Assembly: GCA_002733995.1 (NCBI GenBank)
Contig: NVXR01000003.1
Coordinates: 1-64,000, forward strand
DNA: 64,000 nt
Source: Desulfotalea sp.
GTDB lineage: Bacteria > Desulfobacterota > Desulfobulbia > Desulfobulbales > Desulfocapsaceae
Reading direction: 5' to 3'
Part shown: positions 42,314 to 51,984 of the stretch, one piece after another
Layout: the number at the start of each line of letters is the position of its first letter
Numbering within the stretch: the stretch's first letter is position 1
The notes under the pieces: generated by a model
Database searches by the model: none
Told to the model about the DNA's origin: nothing
Seen by the model: only the letters and a program-made list of their open reading frames with translations
Made by a program: the position numbers and the translations under genes

Positions 42314-43375
42314 CTAGTATCTTACGGTTGCCTCCCGCGATTTCTTGCTTTCATTGGCCGGTGTTGAACTGTCAATTGCAGTCACAGCATAATAGTACCG
42401 AATATCAGCGGAGATATTTTTATCTACATAAAGCATATACTCAGGCGCGATCGTGCCTAAAAATTCGTAGGTATCCTTATCGGCTGCCCGTCTATACACC
42501 TTGTAGCCCACAACATCTGAGGCAGCACTCTTGTCCCAGAATATCTTAGTGCCAACCGATGTACCAACGGCGATGACACCACTTGGTGCCACTGGTGGGG
42601 TCAAGTCCCGGGGGCTTACGGCAATGGCTTTTGTTACTCCACCGTCAACAAGCTCATCCTCCAGTAACATCAGGCTCTGTACAGTGTAGAAATATTTCTG
42701 TCCATTTCTCACCTGCTTATCCGTAAATTCAGTGGCTGTAATCGGCTCACCAAGCTCAACGAAGTCTTTGCCACCAACACTTCTCATAACCTTGTATTTC
42801 AATGGCTCTTCAAGTGCAGAACCATCACTAAGCTCGGTCACGGCATTCCAGGCCAACACAACCTCCCTGTCTCCAGGGGTTGCAACAAGGCCAGTTGCGG
42901 CCATGGCGGGCTGATACCAGACGAAAGTTACAATGTTTGAATCATCGCTTGCAGCAAGCCAACTGGTCCGCGCCTTAACCTTATAAAAATATTTATATCC
43001 CGACTGTAGACCGGAAGTTTCATAACTCATCTTCCGGCGCAACGCCCCATCAAACACCACTCCGCCAGCCACTTCGATGGCCTTGCCAAAGGGAATGGGA
43101 CAGCCGCCACAAAAATCGGTGAGAGGTACTGCAGCCCGGAAGAGATCAAATGAAGCAATATCTGAGATGGCTGAGCCCTGAATGGTCTTTACAGGAAAGG
43201 ACCAGGTCAACTCAAGGCCCTTGTCACTCACACTATACAGAAGATCTGCAACCGGTTCTGGCACCACACTACTTGGAGCAACAGGCAGATCTTTATAGCC
43301 ACAACCACCCGTAACAAGAAAAGAAGCACCAAGAAGCAATGCACCAGCCGCCCGTACCACACTCATCATTTTCAT
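42314..43375 (-). CDS. Lipoprotein with fibronectin type III repeats
   Basis: The 353-residue exported lipoprotein starts with a hydrophobic leader and the lipobox-like LVTGGCGYKDLPVAP, where Cys would be lipidated. The mature part holds about three fibronectin type III-like repeats (segments like YEDS... KYFYKVKA, KYFYTVQS and RYYYAVTA). The first residues after the Cys (CGYKDLPVAPSSVVP) recall the LptM/YifL lipoprotein, which in E. coli lies beside dapF; this may be chance or a related module. It is two bases after argH and directly upstream of dapF, so it shares their transcript. Confidence 0.75.
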   Translation of the reverse strand: MKMMSVVRAAGALLLGASFLVTGGCGYKDLPVAPSSVVPEPVADLLYSVSDKGLELTWSFPVKTIQGSAISDIASFDLFRAAVPLTDFCGGCPIPFGKAIEVAGGVVFDGALRRKMSYETSGLQSGYKYFYKVKARTSWLAASDDSNIVTFVWYQPAMAATGLVATPGDREVVLAWNAVTELSDGSALEEPLKYKVMRSVGGKDFVELGEPITATEFTDKQVRNGQKYFYTVQSLMLLEDELVDGGVTKAIAVSPRDLTPPVAPSGVIAVGTSVGTKIFWDKSAASDVVGYKVYRRAADKDTYEFLGTIAPEYMLYVDKNISADIRYYYAVTAIDSSTPANESKKSREATVRY

Positions 43376-43377
43376 TA

Positions 43378-44778
43378 TTAAATCCCCAATTCTTTCTCGG
43401 CCACAACCAGTGCCTCTTCAACGCGTAGAAGACCGGTTCCGCCTGCGGTTAGCCGGCTATTCACCGAGCCCTCAATGCTTAAGACCTTATATACATCTTT
43501 TTCAATAATATCAGAGAACTGAGACAACTCTTCAAGGGTAAGATCAGGGAGTTCCCGACCATTTTGAAGACAAAAAGCAACCGCCCGTCCGACAATACCA
43601 TGCGCCTCCCGGAAGGGCACATTCTTCAGGACAAGATAGTCGGCAAGGTCAGTAGCCGTCATACAACCCGACTGGGTGGCCTCGGCCATCTTATCTGTGT
43701 TAAATGTCATATGCCCTAAGAGCTCAGCCATAATACTAAGGGAAGCGCTCACCGTATCAACAGCATCATACACGGGTTCTTGGGTCTCCTGAAGATCCCG
43801 ATTATAGGTAAGAGGTAAACCTTTTACTATGGTGAGAAGGGTCATCAGGCTGCCAACTACCCGGCCGCTCTTTCCTCTTATAAGTTCAGGGATATCAGGG
43901 TTTTTCTTTTGAGGCATAATGGACGATCCGGTACAAAACGTATCAGAAATATTCACAAAATCAAATTCCTGACTGGACCAGAGCACAAGTTCCTCGGACA
44001 ACCGCGACAGGTGCAACTGAACCATCGTACAGGTGCTTAAAAATTCGATGGCATAGTCTCGGTCTCCCGAGGTATCCATTGAATTTGCAGTCACCCCAGC
44101 AAAATCCAAAGCCTTGGCAGTCATTGCTCTATCTAGAGGCAAACCACTTCCCGCCATGGCAGCACAGCCAAGAGGCGAGAGATTTAAGCGCTTACGACAA
44201 TCGAGCATACGCTCACGATCACGGGAAAACATCTCGTAATAGGCAAGCATATGATGAGCAATCTGTACAGGCTGTGCCCTCTGCATATGGGTATATCCCG
44301 GCATGACCTGCCCCAGATATTTCCTAGCAACGACGACAAAAGCGCTTCTCACAGCGTCAAGCAGCTCAACTATAGAATCACACTGATCACGCAGATACAT
44401 TTTAAAATCAACGGCAACCTGATCGTTCCGAGAGCGGCCACTATGCAGCTTTGCCCCCGCTGGCCCAATACGATCAATCAGGGCCTTTTCGATGTTCATA
44501 TGAACATCTTCCAGCTCCCGCTTGAACTCAAATTGTCCAGCATCGATCTCTTTTTCAATAGCGCTCAGGCCATCGACGATCGCCTGCAATTCATCTGCGC
44601 CAAGAACACCATTGGCTGAAAGCATGGTCGCATGGGCCTTGCTGCCCGCAATATCATACTTGTACAGACGTACATCATAGTGAATTGATGCACTAAATGC
44701 TTCAACAGAAGCGGCGGTGCCTTCACTGAACCGACCACCCCACATTTTACCTGAACCGCTGTTAGTGTCTTTACTCAT
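43378..44778 (-). CDS. argH: Argininosuccinate lyase
   Basis: The 466-residue enzyme completes arginine synthesis. The family signature GSSIMPQKKNPDIPE is present, along with GYTHMQRAQPVQIAHHM and SSQEFDFVNISD. Length is typical. It follows argG after a 220-base gap and precedes the fibronectin-type lipoprotein gene by two bases. Confidence 0.97.
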   Translation of the reverse strand: MSKDTNSGSGKMWGGRFSEGTAASVEAFSASIHYDVRLYKYDIAGSKAHATMLSANGVLGADELQAIVDGLSAIEKEIDAGQFEFKRELEDVHMNIEKALIDRIGPAGAKLHSGRSRNDQVAVDFKMYLRDQCDSIVELLDAVRSAFVVVARKYLGQVMPGYTHMQRAQPVQIAHHMLAYYEMFSRDRERMLDCRKRLNLSPLGCAAMAGSGLPLDRAMTAKALDFAGVTANSMDTSGDRDYAIEFLSTCTMVQLHLSRLSEELVLWSSQEFDFVNISDTFCTGSSIMPQKKNPDIPELIRGKSGRVVGSLMTLLTIVKGLPLTYNRDLQETQEPVYDAVDTVSASLSIMAELLGHMTFNTDKMAEATQSGCMTATDLADYLVLKNVPFREAHGIVGRAVAFCLQNGRELPDLTLEELSQFSDIIEKDVYKVLSIEGSVNSRLTAGGTGLLRVEEALVVAEKELGI

Positions 44779-44998
44779 AGCTTTTGTCTTTTTATTTTGT
44801 GCCTCTTCGGCCAGTACCCCAATATCGGTTTCCCCGGGTAATTATAAAAAGAATCCGGGGAGATGTACCTGCACGAAATGACCGCCTTGTTACTGTTCAT
44901 CAGTGCTTCAATTTCGTCCAACTGGGCCTTCAACATGTGCAACTGTTATTGGCGCAAACCACAATGGACGGGGCTGAAGCGCTGATACATAGTTACCG

Positions 44999-46204
44999 TT
45001 ATTGCTTAAATCGATCCTGCATGGCATTGATCTTCAAACGCAAACCATTGAGCCTGATGAATCCTGTAGCATCCCCTTGATTATATACAGTATCTTCTTC
45101 AAAGGTGGCAAAGCTTTCCTGGTACAACGACTGATCAGACTTACGGCCAACAGAGAAACAATTTCCTTTATACAGCTTCAAGCGTACAGTTCCATTTACC
45201 ACGGTCTGGGTATGATCCATGGTTGCCTGGAGAAGTTCGCGCTCGGGAGAAAACCAGAAGCCGTTATAGAGCAGTTTCGAGTACTGAGGCACCAAAGAAT
45301 CACGGATAGCCATAACCTCACGATCAAGGGTAATGCTCTCCAGATCACGGTGGGCAATGCGCAGCAAAGTTCCACCAGGGGTTTCATACACGCCCCTTGC
45401 CTTCATACCGACAAATCTGTTCTCAACCATGTCCAGACGACCAATACCATTTGCACCGGCAAGACTGTTGAGCTTTGTGAAAAGAGGGAGTGCATCCATG
45501 GCAACACCATCTAAAGCAACAGGGTCTCCATTTCTAAATTCAACTTCGAGATAGGTGGGAACATCCGGAGCATTTTCAGGGGAGACGCTAAACTTAAACA
45601 TATCCTCATCAGGCTCATTCCAAGGATTTTCAAGGAGTCCGCCTTCAAAGCTGATATGCAGCAGGTTCTCATCACAGCTGTATGGGTTTTTCTTGGTGGT
45701 CGGAACCGGTATTCCATTTTCTTTGGCAAATTCCACAAGTTTCGTTCTGGAATTCAGGTCCCAGGTTCTCCAAGGAGCGATAATCTGTAGTTCAGGAGCA
45801 AGGCCTATATAACCAAGCTCAAAACGTACCTGATCATTTCCTTTTCCTGTGGCACCATGGCTTACCGCATCGGCACCTTCTGCTAGGGCAATCCGTACCT
45901 GTTCTTTTGCTATAAGTGGTCTGGCAAGAGACGTTCCAAGCAGATAGGAGCCCTCGTAGATCGCATTGGCTCTAAACGCTGGGAAGATATAATCTTCTAC
46001 AAATTCTTTCTGCAAATTCGAGACAATAACCTTGCTTGCACCGGTGGCAAGCCCTTTTGCCCGTACCGCATCCCAGTCTTCCTGCTGACCAATATCAGCA
46101 GAATAGGCAACAACATCACAGTCATATTCTTTGGCCAACCACTTTAAAATAACGGATGTATCAAGACCGCCTGAATAGGCGAGCACTATTTTTTTTATAC
46201 CCAT
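44999..46204 (-). CDS. argG: Argininosuccinate synthase
   Basis: The 401-residue enzyme joins citrulline and aspartate with [19 protein letters not shown] is the P-loop, and [15 protein letters not shown] and [12 protein letters not shown] are conserved. Length is normal. No argF lies between argD and argG, as it does in many relatives; the 227-base gap between them holds no gene. Confidence 0.97.
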   Translation of the reverse strand: MGIKKIVLAYSGGLDTSVILKWLAKEYDCDVVAYSADIGQQEDWDAVRAKGLATGASKVIVSNLQKEFVEDYIFPAFRANAIYEGSYLLGTSLARPLIAKEQVRIALAEGADAVSHGATGKGNDQVRFELGYIGLAPELQIIAPWRTWDLNSRTKLVEFAKENGIPVPTTKKNPYSCDENLLHISFEGGLLENPWNEPDEDMFKFSVSPENAPDVPTYLEVEFRNGDPVALDGVAMDALPLFTKLNSLAGANGIGRLDMVENRFVGMKARGVYETPGGTLLRIAHRDLESITLDREVMAIRDSLVPQYSKLLYNGFWFSPERELLQATMDHTQTVVNGTVRLKLYKGNCFSVGRKSDQSLYQESFATFEEDTVYNQGDATGFIRLNGLRLKINAMQDRFKQ

Positions 46205-46431
46205 ATCAACACCTCAGTGTGTAAACAGCTCAACGCTTAAATTTTCATATCATGTAGACAAGTTACAACAGAACTGCCCAACATTTTTCATGTCCAAATT
46301 CAATGTAGTTTGTACAATTTTTACTTGCGCCTCTTTCCCCAAAGGGAAAAAGTTATCATTACATAAAAGAACCGCTATTTGCAAAACATTTTGTGAAATC
46401 CAAAAGGCTCCCCTAAAGCTTATGCCGCAGA

Positions 46432-47634
46432 CTACGAATCAATCTCCGCCATCACTTCTGCCAGAACCGTAACAAATTCATCAATTTCAGCCTTTGTAAC
46501 GATAAGGGGGGGCACAAAACGCAGTACGGAATTACCCGCGAAATTCATAAGGTATCCACGTTCAAACATTGCATTTACAATTGCAGTACCGTGGGATATG
46601 CCTTTTTCTGTGAGCACTGCAGCCACAATCAAGCCCATACCTCGACTACCGGTAACAAGAGCTGGAAACTTTTTAGCCAAACCGACGAGCAGGTCTCTGA
46701 AATAGACACCTTTATCAAGAACATCATGCAAAAAGCCATCTTCAAGAATGATATTCATGGTGGTCACACCAGCTGCTGTGGCCACAGGATTTCCACCGAA
46801 GGTTGAGGCATGGGTGCCCGGCACAAAGGCCGCTGCAATTTCACTTTTGGTCACCATTGCACCTATGGGCATACCGTTGCCAATGGCTTTGGCCATGGAC
46901 ATGATATCCGGCTCAACCCCTAGCTGTTCATAGGCAAAGAGGGTTCCTGTACGTCCCATTCCTGTCTGAATTTCATCAAAGATGAGAAGTAAACCATGTT
47001 TATCGCAAAGCGCTCTGATGCCTGCGAGATACTCCTTAACAAGAGGTCGCACTCCACCCTCACCCTGGAGAGGTTCGCAGAGTATGGCACAGGTGGTCTC
47101 ATCCACCATGGCTTCAAGGGCCTCTAGGTCTCCAAAGGGCGCGTAGCAAAAACCACCGGGCATAGGCTCAAAGCCCTCGTGGAATTTGGGCTGACCAGTG
47201 GCGGCAACGGTGGCCAAAGTCCGGCCATGAAAGGAGCCGGCAAGGCTGATAATCTTATAGCGCCCCTGGGGTGAATATATCCTGGCAAGTTTAATTGCCG
47301 CTTCGTTCGCCTCGGCACCACTGTTGCAAAAGAACACCTTCTCGGCAAAAGAATGCTGACAAATCAACTCCGCCAACTCAATCTGTGGCTCAGTGTAATA
47401 AAGGTTCGATACGTGTACGAGTTTTTGCGCCTGTCTGCAGATTGTCTCACTCACCTGTGGATGACAGTGCCCCAACGCACACACAGCTATACCTGCTAAA
47501 AAATCTAAATACTCTTTACCGTCAGCATCGGTGAGCTTGCAGCCCAGGCCACTAACCATGGCAGCAGGATATCTGGCGTAACTGCCAACGATGACAGCAT
47601 CTCCTCTTTTTTTCAACTCCGTGTTATTACTCAT
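46432..47634 (-). CDS. argD: Acetylornithine aminotransferase
   Basis: The 400-residue PLP enzyme contains FCNSGAEANEAAIKLAR, LIFDEIQTGMGRTG and the PLP Lys region MSMAKAIGNGMPIGAM. It starts two bases after argB's stop. A TTG six bases upstream is also in frame. It also serves lysine synthesis in some bacteria. Confidence 0.96.
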   Translation of the reverse strand: MSNNTELKKRGDAVIVGSYARYPAAMVSGLGCKLTDADGKEYLDFLAGIAVCALGHCHPQVSETICRQAQKLVHVSNLYYTEPQIELAELICQHSFAEKVFFCNSGAEANEAAIKLARIYSPQGRYKIISLAGSFHGRTLATVAATGQPKFHEGFEPMPGGFCYAPFGDLEALEAMVDETTCAILCEPLQGEGGVRPLVKEYLAGIRALCDKHGLLLIFDEIQTGMGRTGTLFAYEQLGVEPDIMSMAKAIGNGMPIGAMVTKSEIAAAFVPGTHASTFGGNPVATAAGVTTMNIILEDGFLHDVLDKGVYFRDLLVGLAKKFPALVTGSRGMGLIVAAVLTEKGISHGTAIVNAMFERGYLMNFAGNSVLRFVPPLIVTKAEIDEFVTVLAEVMAEIDS

Positions 47635-47636
47635 TT

Positions 47637-48539
47637 TCAATATATCTCCGTTCCTACACCTTCTTTGGTAAACAGCTCAAGTAAAATTGAGTGCTCCACC
47701 CGACCATCTACTATGTGGGTTTTTGACACCCCGCGATTGAGAGCATCTTCACAGCAGCGCACCTTGGGTATCATGCCGCCGGCAATGGTTCCATCTTCAA
47801 TTAACTCCCCTAGTTCATGTTTTGATAGAGAGGTAAGCAGCTTACCGTCTTTATCTTTTACACCGGGAACATCGGTTAACAGCATGAGTTTTTCCGCTGA
47901 AAGAGCGCCGGCAATAGCCCCGGCCACAAGATCCGCATTAATATTAAATGCCCTGCCGTCTTCACCCACACCCACCGGTGCAATAACCGGGATAAAATCT
48001 TTAGAATAGAGGCTTTCAATAACTCCTATATTCACCTTGGTAACTTGCCCAACCCGGCCTAAATCAATGAGTTCCGGAGGGGCCTGCCCCGCCAGCTCAT
48101 CTTTTTTCTTACTACATACCTGCAACTTTTCGGCACAGACCAAGTCTCCGTCACGGCCGGAAAGCCCTACGGCCTTACCACCACAATGGTTGATCAAGCC
48201 AACAATTTCCTTATTCACCTTGCCAACGAGCACCATCTCAACAACATCCATGGTCTCACCGTCAGTCACTCGCATCCCCTCAACGTAGCTGGGCTTAATA
48301 TCCAAACGATCGAGCAGGGTATTTATCTGGGGGCCACCACCATGCACAATAACGGGATTGATACCGATCTGTTTAAGCAGAATAACATTGAGAGCAAACT
48401 GTCTTTTTAGATGCTCATCCACCATGGCATGGCCACCGTACTTTATTACAATTGTCTTATGCCGAAATACCTGCATGAACGGAAGGGCATCGATGAGGAC
48501 TTTTGCTTTTTCAATACTCTCCTGAACATTTTTTACCAT
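47637..48539 (-). CDS. argB: Acetylglutamate kinase
   Basis: The roughly 300-residue enzyme phosphorylates N-acetylglutamate. [35 protein letters not shown] and LLTDVPGV match the family. ATG at 48539 is used; the TTG at 48557 is an alternative, and no strong ribosome binding site is seen for either. It heads the arginine operon and faces lptA across a shared 430-base promoter region. Confidence 0.95.
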   Translation of the reverse strand: MVKNVQESIEKAKVLIDALPFMQVFRHKTIVIKYGGHAMVDEHLKRQFALNVILLKQIGINPVIVHGGGPQINTLLDRLDIKPSYVEGMRVTDGETMDVVEMVLVGKVNKEIVGLINHCGGKAVGLSGRDGDLVCAEKLQVCSKKKDELAGQAPPELIDLGRVGQVTKVNIGVIESLYSKDFIPVIAPVGVGEDGRAFNINADLVAGAIAGALSAEKLMLLTDVPGVKDKDGKLLTSLSKHELGELIEDGTIAGGMIPKVRCCEDALNRGVSKTHIVDGRVEHSILLELFTKEGVGTEIY

Positions 48540-48969
48540 ATCATCACTTTCGACCAACGGATCGATCCTAAAATTAAGTACTTACAAGCCAACTAGCCCA
48601 GAAAGACAGGCCGTGGGCATTTCGTAGAAAAATCACTTATTTTGTGCGAGAAAACACAATCTGTTAAACACCCATTCAATTCTGCCATAAACAATGTATT
48701 GTTTGGCATCCCACACACCTTTTCCTATACGATTTAAGCCGAGTTTACCCTAGGCAAATGACGATACTATTCAGCTGGAATATGGGCTACAGGGCAACAG
48801 GGTTAGACTACTGATTCTACTACCGTATTGTAATTGGTCGTATGTTGTAAGTAAAGTACTGTTTAATCAGCAGCAAGACCATTACTTTACATTTAGGCCA
48901 CCTTACGCTACCATGGGCTCGGTATTCTTTAGAGACTAAATTTTATCACTTTAACTGCGGGGACTCCCG
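48540..48969. other. Divergent promoter region of argB and lptA
   Basis: No gene. It holds a perfect palindrome AAACAATGTATTGTTT with a 2-base centre (48689-48704), an operator-like site. No lptC is found here. The arginine regulator box was not identified. Confidence 0.5.
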
Positions 48970-49530
48970 ATGAAATTTAACAAATCCTTTTCTTTTCTTT
49001 TTAGCGGATATCTCGCTATTTTACTGCTCTTTATCTCGTCTGGCTTAGCCGTTGCGGCTAACTCTCCAATTAATATCGAAGCAGACTACATGACATCGAC
49101 GGAAAATAGTAACACCGTCATTTTCACTGGAGATGTAGATGCAAAGCAGGCTGACGTAAGAATTCGTTCAGACAAGATGACCGTTTATTACAGCCCTAAA
49201 GAAACGGGTGCTAAAAAGAAAAACAAAGCCAAACAAAGTGAAGCCCAGCAGGTAGAAAAAATCGTCTGCGTCGGTAATGTTGAGATCACCAGAGCGGAAT
49301 GGCTTGGTACTTCCAAAAAAATGGTGTACCTCTCCAAAGATAGACAGGTTATACTCACGGGAAATGCAAAAGCATGGCAGGGCCAGAATATGGTAAGCGG
49401 TGCAAAAATAATCTACTATCTTGATGAAGGTCGCTCTGAAGTTGTTGGGGGAAGAACAGCAACAACAGTTGGAGGAAATAGCGCTAAGCAAAAACCTTCA
49501 CGGGTGAACATGACAATCCTCCAGAAATAA
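48970..49530 (+). CDS. lptA: Lipopolysaccharide transport periplasmic protein LptA
   Basis: The 186-residue exported protein has a signal peptide (LLLFISSGLAVAA) and an OstA/LptA fold visible in repeating strands such as TVIFTGDVDAKQADVRI, KIVCVGNVEITRAE and VILTGNAKAW. Its job is to bridge lipopolysaccharide across the periplasm. It is 15 bases upstream of lptB. The basic insertion KKKNKAKQS is unusual for the family. lptC, normally upstream, is absent from this window. Confidence 0.9.
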   Translation: MKFNKSFSFLFSGYLAILLLFISSGLAVAANSPINIEADYMTSTENSNTVIFTGDVDAKQADVRIRSDKMTVYYSPKETGAKKKNKAKQSEAQQVEKIVCVGNVEITRAEWLGTSKKMVYLSKDRQVILTGNAKAWQGQNMVSGAKIIYYLDEGRSEVVGGRTATTVGGNSAKQKPSRVNMTILQK

Positions 49531-49545
49531 AAAGGCCGAGTTTAG

Positions 49546-50268
49546 ATGTCACTGCTTGAAACAAGAAATATCGTTAAACGCTACGGCCCTCGAACTGTTG
49601 TCGATGGCGTTAGCCTTCAGGTTCAAAGTGGAGCCGTAGTGGGATTGCTAGGGCCAAATGGTGCTGGGAAAACCACCACCTTTTATTCTATTGCTGGTTT
49701 TATTCGACCTGATGCGGGAAATATCATCCTTGCAGGCGAGGTGATAACCAATCTCCCCATTCACAAAAGAGCACTGCGGGGGATATCCTATCTAGCCCAG
49801 GAACCATCGGTCTTTAAAAAGCTTACTGTTGAAGAAAATGTTCGTATAATCCTGGAACCTCTTGGCCATTCTAAAAGAGAAATAAATCTCCGTATTGATG
49901 AGCTAATGAGCGACTTAGGCATTGAACACCTCAGACACAATAAGGGACATGCTCTTTCCGGGGGAGAAAGACGCCGCGTGGAGATTATGCGAGCCCTATC
50001 CACACGGCCACAGTTTATCCTCCTTGACGAGCCCTTTGCGGGGATTGATCCACTTGCGGTGGGTGAGCTGCAAAAACTTATTTTCAGCTTAAAAGAAAAA
50101 GGTCTGGGGATTCTTATCTCTGACCATAATGTAAGAGAGACTTTACAGGTATGTGACTTTGCATATATCATGAATGCAGGACAGGTCCTCACCAGCGGCG
50201 TCGCAGACGATATTATTGAGAGTGAAGTTGCACGAAAAATGTACCTAGGCGAAAACTTTCATATGTGA
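49546..50268 (+). CDS. lptB: LptB, ATPase of the LptBFGC lipopolysaccharide exporter
   Basis: The 240-residue ABC ATPase has Walker A GPNGAGKTTT, Q-loop YLAQEPSVFKKL, signature LSGGERRR, Walker B FILLDEPF and H-loop ISDHNVRET. It powers extraction of lipopolysaccharide from the inner membrane. The set lptA-lptB-rpoN on one strand is a classic Gram-negative gene order. Confidence 0.97.
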   Translation: MSLLETRNIVKRYGPRTVVDGVSLQVQSGAVVGLLGPNGAGKTTTFYSIAGFIRPDAGNIILAGEVITNLPIHKRALRGISYLAQEPSVFKKLTVEENVRIILEPLGHSKREINLRIDELMSDLGIEHLRHNKGHALSGGERRRVEIMRALSTRPQFILLDEPFAGIDPLAVGELQKLIFSLKEKGLGILISDHNVRETLQVCDFAYIMNAGQVLTSGVADDIIESEVARKMYLGENFHM

Positions 50269-50273
50269 TTTAA

Positions 50274-51731
50274 ATGGCCCTCGAACTCAGACAACAACTC
50301 AAACTCACCCAAAAATTGGTTATGACGCAACAGCTGCGTCTCGCCATTAAACTCCTACAACTCAACAGACTTGAACTCTCTGATGCGTTGCAAACTGAGA
50401 TTGAGCAAAACCCGGCACTTGAAGAAGATTTCTCCAGCCAGGAAGCAGTCATCGAGAACACCGCTTCACTTTCTTCTACTATAGAGCCTACAGAGCCAGC
50501 ACCGGAATCAGATGTCACAGAGAAGTTTAAGGTTAAGGAAAGCCTTGGAGAGGTAAATTGGGAAGATTACGCCAATAACTTTGACAGCAACTTTTCATTC
50601 GCCAAAGAGACACCTCCTGCTGACGCCCCTTCACAGTTTGAATTTATCTCAGAAAAGCCAGGACTGCTGGCATACCTGCAGTGGCAACTAGCCCATAGTA
50701 ATCTGGATGAGGAGGAATGGGATAACGCCCGTTACATAATCGGCAACTTGAACCGCTATGGTTTTCTTGAAGTCGATATCGACCAGATAATGCAATACAC
50801 AGGTTGTGAATACGACGATGCGGAGTATATGATTGAGGTGATTCAGGATCTCGACCCCCCTGGAATTTGTGCCCGGGACGTCAGTGAATCACTCTACCTC
50901 CAGCTCGAAAGGATGGGCAAAAAAGACAGTCTTGCCGCAATCATCGTCCGCGACCACCTACCCTTTCTCGAAACCCGTAACTTTAAAGCACTTTCAAGAG
51001 CAACCGGCAAAAAAAGACCAGAGCTTGAGCGTGCTGTTAACTTTATCGTCGCAGAACTTACCCCCTATCCGGGTCTACCCTACGCCACAGACGCTACAAA
51101 CTACATTGTCCCCGATGTATACGTAAAAAAGATTGACGGCGAATATGTAATTCAGCTCAACGATGACGATGTGCCACGCCTGAAACTTTCTTCCGCCTAC
51201 CAGGACCTGCTAAAAAACGACAAGACCCTGGAAAAAGAATCCAGACAATACCTCAACTCCAAGATGAAAAACGCTGACTGGTTCATAAAGTCACTCTACC
51301 AACGCCAGCGTACCATTTTTAAGGTTATGGAATCGATCCTTCGTTTTCAGTATGATTTTTTTGAAAGAGGTGCCGAGCACCTCAAGCCGCTCATCCTGAA
51401 AGATGTTGCCGAAGATATTGAAATGCATGAATCAACAGTAAGTCGAGTTACTTCCAATAAGTATACCCACACACCCCAGGGAATTTATGAGCTGAAATAT
51501 TTCTTTTCTACAGCCATTCCCAAAGCCGGTGGGGAGGCTATGGCAGCTGAATCGATTAAAACCATTATCCGTAGAATGATCAATGCTGAGGATAAAAAAT
51601 CCCCTCTCAGTGATAATGCTGTTTCTCTTAAACTTGCAGAGAGTGACATTAAAATTGCCCGACGCACTGTAGCCAAATATAGGGAGCAGTTAAAAATACT
51701 TCCGGTAAAACATCGTCGTCATGCAAAGTAA
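50274..51731 (+). CDS. rpoN: RNA polymerase sigma-54 factor
   Basis: The 485-residue factor begins with the activator-interacting region (LRQQLKLTQKLVMTQQLRLAIKLLQLNRLEL), continues through a DNA-binding core and ends with the RpoN box ARRTVAKYREQLKILP near residues 462-477. It starts five bases after lptB. The usual downstream hpf gene is not next to it. No sigma-54 promoter (GG-N10-GC) was confidently found in the window. Confidence 0.97.
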   Translation: MALELRQQLKLTQKLVMTQQLRLAIKLLQLNRLELSDALQTEIEQNPALEEDFSSQEAVIENTASLSSTIEPTEPAPESDVTEKFKVKESLGEVNWEDYANNFDSNFSFAKETPPADAPSQFEFISEKPGLLAYLQWQLAHSNLDEEEWDNARYIIGNLNRYGFLEVDIDQIMQYTGCEYDDAEYMIEVIQDLDPPGICARDVSESLYLQLERMGKKDSLAAIIVRDHLPFLETRNFKALSRATGKKRPELERAVNFIVAELTPYPGLPYATDATNYIVPDVYVKKIDGEYVIQLNDDDVPRLKLSSAYQDLLKNDKTLEKESRQYLNSKMKNADWFIKSLYQRQRTIFKVMESILRFQYDFFERGAEHLKPLILKDVAEDIEMHESTVSRVTSNKYTHTPQGIYELKYFFSTAIPKAGGEAMAAESIKTIIRRMINAEDKKSPLSDNAVSLKLAESDIKIARRTVAKYREQLKILPVKHRRHAK

Positions 51732-51984
51732 CACCCTGTAACGTCATTTTTTTAACACCTTGTATTAGATGTTTTGCGCTTTATTCTACAACCTTCGGAA
51801 AAAGTAAAACGTAACGATAGTTAGGTCGTAATATCTATTCGAATATTTTCAGAAAGAGCAATCTTGACTCAAGATTCCATGATAGAATCTGCACTTCTTC
51901 AATATGTAGGAAACGGTAATTTCCCATTACAATTTTGGATTATATTAATCCTTTTAGACATTCATTTTATAGGAGATTGAAACA

